Below, piece after piece: positions 6,933 to 12,361 of a stretch of DNA of 13,243 bases. Position 1 is the stretch's first letter; every line of letters starts with the position of its first letter. Origin of the DNA: Thermoproteota archaeon. GTDB taxonomy: Archaea > Korarchaeota > Korarchaeia > Korarchaeales > Korarchaeaceae. Under the pieces are notes generated by a model. That model saw only the letters and a program-made list of their open reading frames with translations, was not told the DNA's origin and searched no databases. The stretch lies in contig WAOH01000107.1 of NCBI GenBank assembly GCA_015521385.1, positions 1-13,243 on the forward strand, in the 5' to 3' direction. Both the position numbers and the translations under genes were made by a program.

Positions 6933-7836
6933 TGGGAGCGCGATCTACCATCCCTCGACCGCCCCTGCCCTCACCTCTCTCGTGTCCCCTACCCTCGCCG
7001 GGACCTACGTGATCCTCAGAGGTCAAGTTGTGGGAATCTCCACGGTCCTGTTCGTGACCATGCTGACCAGTCACGTTCGGCGATGCGCTGTGGTTATCAA
7101 ATCCCCTCACTATCTTCCTGGCCTTCTCCACGACCTCCTTCGGGGCGCCGCTCATGTTCACTATGGTAGCGTTGTCGGGGACGCGAACCCTCATGGACTC
7201 CCTCTCCCTCTCCGTGATCCTCTCCATGGCCTTGTAGGACTCCCTTATCTTTGCCTCGACCTTCACCATGAGATCCATAGCCCCATCCGTCTTGTTCTGG
7301 GAGAGCAGGAGCGTCACGCGCTTCATGAGCCTCTCCGCTTCCCTCAGGTGCTCCATCACCGGGGTGACGTTGACGGTGGAGTTGGCCCTCATCACGGTGC
7401 TCATCACCTTGGATAGCATCATCTGGGTCCTGTTGAGCTGTCCGATGACCGTTGAGTTGATGGCGTTCATACCGTTCTCAGCTACCCCGCACCTGTAGAG
7501 GGCCTGGTAGGCGTTCCCTATCATGTTGATCGCCCTCAATACCAAGCTCTCGGCTTGACGATAGTTTCCAACGTTCATCGAGGTCTGCGCGCTCTCTATG
7601 AGCGAATCAGCCCTGGACAGAGTCTCATTAATCATCTGGAGGGCGTTAGAACACTCAGGATTGGTGGAGTTGACGGCTGACGCGGTGCCAAGCAGGTCTT
7701 CCTTGGCTTGGTTGTAGACCCCGATGAGGGCCTGCACCACATCTTGGCTGGTGGCGGCCACCGGTATCACGACAGCCAAGATCCCTATCAGCAGGGCGGC
7801 AGCCAGCTTGTTAGACGCGGGGATTCCTAAACTCAT
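6925..7836 (-). CDS. secreted, sequon-rich helical protein of unknown function
   Basis: Not recognised as a named family. The 303-residue product begins with a signal peptide (NKLAAALLIGILAVVIPVAA), followed by mostly helical, heptad-like sequence with about ten N-x-S/T sequons (such as NETL, NSTV, NRTQ, NKTD, NVTG, NLTS). These fit N-glycosylation outside the cell. Two cysteines (NPECSN and YRCGVAEN) could form a disulfide. The tail is Gly/Arg/His-rich (GRGHERGEGRGGRG), with no second membrane helix. The frame is open to 7956, but ATG 7836 is chosen because it has GAGGGTGAT just upstream, sits at the signal peptide, and avoids overlapping the eL13 gene. It overlaps the downstream membrane winged-helix gene by 8 nt, so it may act with that sensor. 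Confidence 0.72.
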   Translation of the reverse strand: MSLGIPASNKLAAALLIGILAVVIPVAATSQDVVQALIGVYNQAKEDLLGTASAVNSTNPECSNALQMINETLSRADSLIESAQTSMNVGNYRQAESLVLRAINMIGNAYQALYRCGVAENGMNAINSTVIGQLNRTQMMLSKVMSTVMRANSTVNVTPVMEHLREAERLMKRVTLLLSQNKTDGAMDLMVKVEAKIRESYKAMERITERERESMRVRVPDNATIVNMSGAPKEVVEKARKIVRGFDNHSASPNVTGQHGHEQDRGDSHNLTSEDHVGPGEGRGHERGEGRGGRGMVDRAPSG

Positions 7837-7869
7837 CGAATCACCCTCGCAGAGGGGATCGAGGGCGGG

Positions 7870-7876
7870 AGATAAG
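7870..7876 (-). promoter_or_regulatory. possible TATA element for the secreted protein gene
   Basis: On the minus strand, CTTATCT lies about 37 nt before ATG 7836, placing a start site near 7848. The leader would just contain the GAGGGTGAT Shine-Dalgarno (about 7840-7848). Between it and the eL13 stop is a small GCCC-AGC-GGGC hairpin (7898-7908) without a T-run. The element is short and degenerate; cotranscription from eL13 is the alternative. Confidence 0.3.
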
Positions 7877-7916
7877 GACAGCGTCCGGATGGAGGGCGCC
7901 CAGCGGGCACTCGAGG

Positions 7917-8120
7917 CTACTTGGGAATGAGCTTCTTCAGGGCTTCGATGTTCCACGCGTGGACTGTTTTCCTCCTCCTATCGACGGGAATACCCATTCT
8001 CTTAGCTTCTGTCAGGGATATCCCCGCCTCCTTAAGCTCTCCCAGGCTGAATCCCCTGCCCAACCTCTTTCTCTTGTCTCGCCTCGTGGAGGTCAGGACC
8101 AAGGGGCTCAGCGACCTCAT
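7917..8120 (-). CDS. rpl13e: large-subunit ribosomal protein eL13 (L13e)
   Basis: A 67-residue basic protein matching the short archaeal form of eL13, a component of the large ribosomal subunit found in part of the archaea and in eukaryotes. The recognisable core is GRGFSLGELKEAGISLTEAK, followed by GIPVDRRRKTVH and WNIEALKKL, which is the family pattern of a helix, a short basic loop and a closing helix. ATG 8120 has no convincing Shine-Dalgarno, but a TATA box about 26 nt upstream predicts a start site at or next to the ATG, so the message is probably leaderless. The gene is not in a ribosomal operon here: it stands divergent to a TrmB-family regulator and upstream of the secreted-protein gene with an 80-bp gap. 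Confidence 0.9.
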   Translation of the reverse strand: MRSLSPLVLTSTRRDKRKRLGRGFSLGELKEAGISLTEAKRMGIPVDRRRKTVHAWNIEALKKLIPK

Positions 8121-8142
8121 AGGTCATCGGTCCCGACAAGGC

Positions 8143-8150
8143 ATAATAAA
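8143..8150 (-). promoter_or_regulatory. TATA box for eL13
   Basis: The minus strand reads TTTATTAT, centred about 26 nt before ATG 8120. This spacing puts transcription start at the start codon, matching the absence of a Shine-Dalgarno and a leaderless message. Confidence 0.6.
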
Positions 8151-8170
8151 CCTAACAGCGTCTTAGCACG

Positions 8171-8191
8171 GAAATCTTCAAATAATATTTG
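8171..8191 (+). promoter_or_regulatory. TrmB-gene promoter with 13-bp palindrome
   Basis: The AT-rich segment before the regulator gene contains CAAATAATATTTG (8179-8191), a perfect palindrome around a central A. It ends 10 nt before ATG 8202. A TATA element in the left part (TCTTCAAATA, 8175-8184) with GAAA upstream as a BRE-like element would give a start site near the ATG, again leaderless. The palindrome overlaps the TATA element, where a repressor could block assembly; autoregulation by the encoded protein is an inference. Confidence 0.5.
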
Positions 8192-8201
8192 GCTTTCCCG
8201 A

Positions 8202-9011
8202 ATGCAAGGTGCGAAGATAGAAGAGGATTCCCTCATTTCGAGACTCAAAAATGTACTCCAGCTGACGGAGTACGAGGCTAAGGCCTACCTAGCCCTTGTC
8301 ATGCATGGAGGCATGACTGTTGGGGAGCTGAGCGAGCTAAGCGGGGTTCCTAGGGCCAAGTGCTACGAGACCGTGAGGAATCTGGTTGCGAAGGGGATGA
8401 TAGTCATGGTCAGCAGCAGACCGGCCAAGTACGCGCCTCTACCGGTCGAGGAGGGAATGAACAACAGGATGGAGCAACTGAAGAGGGAAATTGAGAGGAG
8501 GATAATGGAAGCCGAGCAGCTTCTGGAGGAGATAAGGAAGATCAGCGGCCGGGGTGCCGTCAGAGAGGCTCAGATGATGATAATAGAGAGCCACGAGGCC
8601 ATACTCTCGAACTCGGTCAAGGACGCCGTGAACGCTAGGGAGGAGGTGCTTGTGGCCCTCTCCCAGAAACCGGCCAGAATAGATTGGAGCAGGTACGCCA
8701 AGGACCTAGTCGGCTGCATGGAGAGGGGTGTGAGGTTCAGGTTTCTGGTACCATCCATGGACGTGTTCAGCAGCAGGTTCAGGGAGACTCTGGAGAGGAA
8801 CATGCTGCATCCCCCCTCAGGAGGCTCAGTTATGATAAGGGAGACGAGGGCGGTAAGGATGCCTTTCGTGGTCATCGACAGTGACATAACCTACCTCTAC
8901 ATCTCGGATCCGGACTCGAACACCCTGAGGACCGCCGTCAGGATAAGGGACAGCAGGATGGCGGAGCAGATGAGAGAGCTATTCGACAGGTACTGGGAGA
9001 TGGGTCGCTAA
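8202..9011 (+). CDS. TrmB-family transcriptional regulator
   Basis: A 269-residue regulator with the TrmB architecture. The N-terminal winged helix spans about 15-80 (LTEYEAKAYLALVMHGGMTV, then ELSELSGVPRAKCYETVRNL as turn and recognition helix). A coiled-coil dimerisation helix follows (about 88-118, MEQLKREIERRIMEAEQLLE), then a C-terminal effector domain (about 125-265) of the TrmB/PLD-like type. In studied cases such proteins sense sugars or other metabolites; the ligand here is unknown. The frame is open back to 7959, but that stretch is antisense to eL13, so ATG 8202 is preferred. It lacks a Shine-Dalgarno and sits just after the promoter palindrome. The last 4 nt overlap the convergent gene at 9008. 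Confidence 0.87.
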   Translation: MQGAKIEEDSLISRLKNVLQLTEYEAKAYLALVMHGGMTVGELSELSGVPRAKCYETVRNLVAKGMIVMVSSRPAKYAPLPVEEGMNNRMEQLKREIERRIMEAEQLLEEIRKISGRGAVREAQMMIIESHEAILSNSVKDAVNAREEVLVALSQKPARIDWSRYAKDLVGCMERGVRFRFLVPSMDVFSSRFRETLERNMLHPPSGGSVMIRETRAVRMPFVVIDSDITYLYISDPDSNTLRTAVRIRDSRMAEQMRELFDRYWEMGR

Positions 9012-9319
9012 TCCCGACTCGATCTGACCATCTTGAAGACGACCGTCCCGCCGCAGGTGATCGGGGGCCCGGGATCGGGACACTGCACCCGTCCCGCATC
9101 CCCCTCACCTATACCCAGCTGATCCGCGGGCACCCCGTGGGAGAAGGGAGACAGGAGACTAGCCATTGCCACCAGCGCGTGCAAACAGATTCTTGTACCC
9201 TCCTTCGCCTCTATGTAGAAGCCCCTCAGTGTGAAGAAATCCCCTTTCCTGTATCCCGCTGCGCAGCTGCCCCTGACCTCCTCCACCTCGATCCTCACGT
9301 CGTAGAGCAAGCGCCTCAC
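9008..9319 (-). CDS. TIGR04076-like small Cys-containing protein
   Basis: A 103-residue protein with the pattern of the uncharacterised TIGR04076 family. It has an N-terminal beta strand VRIEVEEVRGSC, then AGYRKGDFF, RICLHALVAMASLL and, near the end, VQCPDPGPPITCGGTVVFKM. Four cysteines (in GSC, RIC, VQC and ITC) are placed so that a metal site or redox role is possible; no function is established. The GTG start shares GTGA with the stop of the nicotinamidase upstream, so the two are translationally coupled. Its 3' end meets the TrmB-family gene with a 4-nt overlap. The family call rests on the C-G-D / ICLHA / CPDP pattern recognised by eye. Confidence 0.75.
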   Translation of the reverse strand: MRRLLYDVRIEVEEVRGSCAAGYRKGDFFTLRGFYIEAKEGTRICLHALVAMASLLSPFSHGVPADQLGIGEGDAGRVQCPDPGPPITCGGTVVFKMVRSSRD

Positions 9320-9897
9320 CCCAAGAGGATCTCATCCAGCCTGACGAGGACAGCCCCCTCCTTCACCATCTCCGTCTTGGCCCTCTCCTCCCCCTCCGGA
9401 TCGATGCCCCTAATCGCGTCCTCGACGACGAAGACCTCGTACCCCAGCTTCAACGCGTCCAAGACCGTGGCCCTCACGCAGTACTCCGTGGCTACTCCCC
9501 CAACGAACAGCCTCCTAACCCCCCTCTCCCTGAGTATCTCGTTCAAATTCGTTCCCTCGAAGCCCGAATAAGCGTCTCTATCCCTGTCAGTCGCCTTCGA
9601 AACTATGATCGCCCCCTCGGGGACCTCCAGATCGGGATGGAACTCGGCACCCTCGCTCCCTTGGACGCAGTGAGGGGGCCACGGGCCTCCCCTCTGCTTG
9701 AAGGATACGTGATCCGGAGGGTGCCAGTCCCTCGTGTAGATAATGTTGAAGCCCTCCCGAGCGAAGTGGGAGATGAGGACGTTCAGAGGAGCCACGACCT
9801 CGTCCCCTCTGGGGACAGGCAGGGCGCCCCCAGGCATGAAGTCCCTCTGCACGTCCACAACGATCAGGGCGGGGTTCCGGACCGGCGCCACCCTCAT
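9316..9897 (-). CDS. pncA: nicotinamidase
   Basis: Isochorismatase-fold nicotinamidase of 193 residues, hydrolysing nicotinamide to nicotinate and ammonia for NAD salvage. The catalytic triad is visible: D15 in VVDVQRDFMPGGALPV, K101 in VSKATDRDRDAYSGF, and C140 in GGVATEYCVRAT. The metal ligands D57 and H59 (TRDWHPPDH) and H76 (GPWPPHCVQG) are intact, which separates it from other isochorismatase-fold enzymes. Length is that of archaeal PncA. ATG 9897 has no clear Shine-Dalgarno but is about 27 nt from a TATA-like element, so the message is likely leaderless. It leads a two-gene unit with the TIGR04076-like gene through a 4-nt overlap; the upstream ArsA-like gene ends 66 nt before it. Confidence 0.93.
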   Translation of the reverse strand: MRVAPVRNPALIVVDVQRDFMPGGALPVPRGDEVVAPLNVLISHFAREGFNIIYTRDWHPPDHVSFKQRGGPWPPHCVQGSEGAEFHPDLEVPEGAIIVSKATDRDRDAYSGFEGTNLNEILRERGVRRLFVGGVATEYCVRATVLDALKLGYEVFVVEDAIRGIDPEGEERAKTEMVKEGAVLVRLDEILLG

Positions 9898-9919
9898 AGG
9901 GGTAACGAGAGCGTGGATC

Positions 9920-9931
9920 TCATAAACTAAA
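9920..9931 (-). promoter_or_regulatory. TATA box for pncA
   Basis: The minus strand reads TTTAGTTTATGA in the 66-bp gap after the ArsA-like gene, centred 27-29 nt before ATG 9897. The spacing predicts a start site at the ATG and so a leaderless message. Confidence 0.5.
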
Positions 9932-9963
9932 CTCGGACCAGAAAGTGTGGGAGGGGTGGCGGA

Positions 9964-11010
9964 TCAGATCTCCAACTCGTCTAGGAAGTCGGGTATCCAT
10001 GAGAACATGTCCTGGGAGACTCTAGCCACCATGTCCACCCCCACCACCTCGCTGGGGTAGACGGGGATGTACGACCTGACCAAGGGACCGAGATCCCTCT
10101 CTATCTCGGCCATGTATCCCAGCTGCTCCCTGAACTTGTTCCTGATGTACTCGTTCGTCGTGGCCTCCGCGACCGCCTTGGGGATGACCTGATTCACTAT
10201 GACGCCGCCCACGGGTATGTCGAAACCCCTCACCATCTTGATGAACCTCTTCACCACCGCTATGGGCAGGGAGAGCGGCAGGGTGACGAAGAAGAACGCG
10301 GTGAGCTCGTCGTTTAGCAGGATGTCCTTGACCCTGTTGAACCTGTCCTGCATCGACAGTAGGTCAGCCATCAGCGGGTCCTTCTTTATCTCCTCCATGA
10401 CCTTCTCCTTGCGGAAGGACAGCTTGACCCTGAGCGAGAGGGCCTCCTTCCTGCTCTCGATCATCCTTTCCAGCCACAACCCGTATATCTTGCTCAAGCC
10501 TATCAGCCTGGCCGCGTTGGCCACGGCGGCTGTGTCGAAGACGACCACATCGTACTCCTCACCCTGCTGGAGCACCACGTCCATCATCTTGTCGAACATG
10601 GCTGACTCTTGGAATGCGGGGTTCGTGGTGGCTATGTCGATGAAGGGCTTGGGGTCCATGGGTATGTCAGCCCACTTGAGGAACTCCGAGAGCCTCTTCG
10701 CTATGTTCTGCTTGTACTTCTCCACCACATCGTCTATCTCCACCTCGAGGGCGTAAAGGTTCGAAGCGCCCTCCACGGGCTTTATGACTCCTCCCCTCAG
10801 ATCCTGACCGAACAAGCTCGACAGGGAGTGCACCGGGTTCAGGGAAACGAGAAGGGTGCTCTTGCCCTCCTTAGCGAACCTGTAAGCGAGACCGGCAGCC
10901 GATATGGTCTTGCCAACGCCACCCTTACCTCCAGTGAAGAGGAACTTGAGCTTGGGCTTCTTTGAGAGGAACTCGGGCATTAAGACCTTTCCTTCCACGC
11001 TCACCACCAT
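9964..11010 (-). CDS. ArsA/Get3-family ATPase paralogue with degenerate switch motifs
   Basis: A 348-residue ArsA/Get3-type P-loop protein. The deviant Walker A, GGKGGVGKT (27-35), is intact, including the signature lysine K29. Switch I, normally STDPxHSLSD, reads SLNPVHSLSS here: N58 replaces the aspartate that in Get3 is required for hydrolysis. Switch II, normally DTAPTGHTLR, reads DTAAVANAAR (159-168), so the PTGH part is lost. A helical insertion (about 185-260, ERMIESRKEALSL to FNRVKDIL) corresponds to the client- or metalloid-binding subdomain. No CxxC is present, and arsenite-binding cysteines are absent. It starts at ATG 11010, with GGAGGGATC 5 nt before it inside the 3' end of the preceding paralogue, overlapping it by 10 nt. 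It may bind ATP but hydrolyse it poorly. Confidence 0.85.
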   Translation of the reverse strand: MVVSVEGKVLMPEFLSKKPKLKFLFTGGKGGVGKTISAAGLAYRFAKEGKSTLLVSLNPVHSLSSLFGQDLRGGVIKPVEGASNLYALEVEIDDVVEKYKQNIAKRLSEFLKWADIPMDPKPFIDIATTNPAFQESAMFDKMMDVVLQQGEEYDVVVFDTAAVANAARLIGLSKIYGLWLERMIESRKEALSLRVKLSFRKEKVMEEIKKDPLMADLLSMQDRFNRVKDILLNDELTAFFFVTLPLSLPIAVVKRFIKMVRGFDIPVGGVIVNQVIPKAVAEATTNEYIRNKFREQLGYMAEIERDLGPLVRSYIPVYPSEVVGVDMVARVSQDMFSWIPDFLDELEI

Positions 11011-12002
11011 AGCAGATCCCTCCTGGAATGCATCAGGTCCTCTGCGACCTTCGCAATCATCTCCAAGCCCTTTGGCTCCCTGTCGTACATGGGGATGAGG
11101 GCCGCGATCAGGTCCCCGAACTTCTCCCTTATCTCCAGTAGGTGCTTCTCCTGCATCTCTATCTTCTTCCTAAGGAGTTCAGGCAGGTCAGGCTTCTTCA
11201 GCAGGTCCCTAGGATATATCTGGTTGACCACCACGCCGGACATCTCTATATTCAGCTCCCTGAACATCTCCAGAGCGCGCTCCGTATCTAGGATGGCCAT
11301 CTTCTCGGGCACCATCACCATGAAGAAGGCCGTCTTGTCCGAGTTAGTCATCAGCTCGGTGAAAGTGGTCATCTTCTTCCTTATCTCCTCCAGCTCCCTG
11401 AGGACCATGTCCTCGGTCTCCATCCCTCCCTTCAGGGTCGCCGCCACTGCCTCGTACTCAGCGGCCTCCTTTCTGGCCTCGGTTATCTTGTCGACCCAGG
11501 CACTGAGGATCTCGGCCATGGCCACCATCCTGACCCCGTGGCCGAAGGGGGGCATGTCGAAGACGTAGAGGTCGTACTCGCCCGAGGCCACCAGATCGGC
11601 CATAGCATCGTAGGTGGCCGACTCGTACATTGCCGGCTCGGCTGACGTGCTGTCTATGTACTCCTCTATCTCCTTGGGGAGCTCCTCCAACCCGTACATG
11701 TCCAGTATCTTCTGCTTGATCTCCTGCTGGTACTCGGCTATCTTCTTGTCCGCATCTATCTCCACCACGTACAGGTTGGGCGCGACCTCCACCACTCCCT
11801 TGCCGAAGAGGTCCCTCTCGAATATGTCGCTCAACGATGCCTGGGGGTCAGTGCTGAAGCAGAGTACCTTCTTCTCCTCCTTCACGGCCATGTGATAGCT
11901 CAGGGCCGCGCTGCTGGTCGTCTTTCCCAGCCCGCCCTTTCCGGCGAAGACCACCACCTCGATGTCCGGCTTCCTCTCGAAGAACTCGGCCAGTCCGACC
12001 AT
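11001..12002 (-). CDS. ArsA/Get3-family ATPase with intact catalytic motifs
   Basis: A 333-residue ArsA/Get3-family ATPase. Walker A is AGKGGLGKT (20-28), with K22 as the signature lysine. Switch I is STDPQASLSD (50-59) with the catalytic aspartate D52 in place, and switch II is DMPPFGHGVR (149-158) with the GH kept. A helical subdomain lies at about 165-225. The family includes tail-anchored-protein targeting factors (Get3) and arsenite-pump ATPases (ArsA); here no ArsB-like pump is nearby, and the CxxC zinc motif of Get3 and the ArsA cysteines are absent, so neither role is assigned. It is followed by its degenerate paralogue with a 10-nt overlap and preceded by the small hydrophobic gene with a 15-nt gap. 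A heteromeric pair is the natural inference. Confidence 0.87.
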   Translation of the reverse strand: MVGLAEFFERKPDIEVVVFAGKGGLGKTTSSAALSYHMAVKEEKKVLCFSTDPQASLSDIFERDLFGKGVVEVAPNLYVVEIDADKKIAEYQQEIKQKILDMYGLEELPKEIEEYIDSTSAEPAMYESATYDAMADLVASGEYDLYVFDMPPFGHGVRMVAMAEILSAWVDKITEARKEAAEYEAVAATLKGGMETEDMVLRELEEIRKKMTTFTELMTNSDKTAFFMVMVPEKMAILDTERALEMFRELNIEMSGVVVNQIYPRDLLKKPDLPELLRKKIEMQEKHLLEIREKFGDLIAALIPMYDREPKGLEMIAKVAEDLMHSRRDLLWW

Positions 12003-12017
12003 CCAACCACTCTCCCA

Positions 12018-12341
12018 TCAACCGCTCAGCAGGTCGGTGAAGTCCCTCTCCCTGAAGAGCCTCTCCTTCCACGACTTTATGTTAGGGACGACGTACGGCA
12101 GGATCCTCAGGGAGTAGTAGGGCGGGATTATCGGGAAGCCCAGCATGTCGCCCAAGGTCATCAGCATGAAGAGGTGCTCCATGTGCATCCTAGTCTTCAG
12201 GGCTGCGGTGGCCGCCCCGTGGACAGCGAAGCCATAGAGCACGCCCTTAAGGGCCTCGGAAACTCCCTCCTTCCTCTCTTCCTTCTTTTCCTTCTTCTTC
12301 CTACCGAATAACGGAATAGGGATCACCTCCCAATCGAGCAT
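12018..12341 (-). CDS. small hydrophobic protein of unknown function beside ArsA pair
   Basis: Not recognised. The 107-residue product has a very basic, Lys/Glu-rich N terminus (FGRKKKEKKEERKEG), then two hydrophobic stretches (LKGVLYGFAVHGAATAALK and HLFMLMTLGDMLGFPIIPPY), a YSLRILPYVVPNI segment and a charged tail. It may be a peripheral or integral membrane protein. It sits between cstA and the ATPase pair, on the same strand, 15 nt before the first ATPase, so it could be their client or partner. The given start is ATG 12341, the first available. However, the strong Shine-Dalgarno (12321-12331) lies after that ATG and points to ATT 12317, which would give MPLFGRKKKE as the N terminus. Confidence 0.7.
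   Translation of the reverse strand: MLDWEVIPIPLFGRKKKEKKEERKEGVSEALKGVLYGFAVHGAATAALKTRMHMEHLFMLMTLGDMLGFPIIPPYYSLRILPYVVPNIKSWKERLFRERDFTDLLSG
12321..12331 (-). promoter_or_regulatory. unusually strong Shine-Dalgarno inside the small gene
   Basis: The minus strand reads GGGAGGTGATC, a near-full complement of the archaeal 16S rRNA 3' tail. It begins 10 nt downstream of ATG 12341, so it cannot serve that codon. No ATG, GTG or TTG follows in frame at usable distance; ATT 12317 is 8 nt after the GGAGG core. Confidence 0.5.
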
Positions 12342-12358
12342 GAAAAAGGGAAATAAAA
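12342..12358 (-). promoter_or_regulatory. T-rich stretch: cstA terminator and/or TATA of the small gene
   Basis: The minus strand reads TTTTATTTCCCTTTTTC directly after the cstA stop. The T-runs could end the cstA transcript, while TTTTATTT (12351-12358) resembles a TATA box. As a TATA box it would place a start site near 12329, inside the small gene's annotated 5' end and just at the strong Shine-Dalgarno. Confidence 0.4.
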
Positions 12359-12361
12359 GGT

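Noticed and set aside
6529..7416. Long open frame (295 codons) on the plus strand
   Set aside because: It is antisense to the membrane winged-helix and secreted genes, has no promoter or Shine-Dalgarno, and its sequence is low-complexity Ser/Leu/Pro without motifs.
7837..7956. 40-residue N-terminal extension of the secreted protein
   Set aside because: It would overlap the eL13 gene and put a non-hydrophobic segment before the signal peptide. ATG 7836 has a Shine-Dalgarno.
7959..8201. N-terminal extension of the TrmB-family regulator
   Set aside because: The extra 81 codons are antisense to eL13 and contain both divergent promoters; the winged helix begins normally after ATG 8202.
11848..12072. 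Minus-strand frame of 74 codons across the start of the first ATPase
   Set aside because: Out-of-frame shadow rich in Gly, Glu and Arg; it overlaps two better genes and has no motif.
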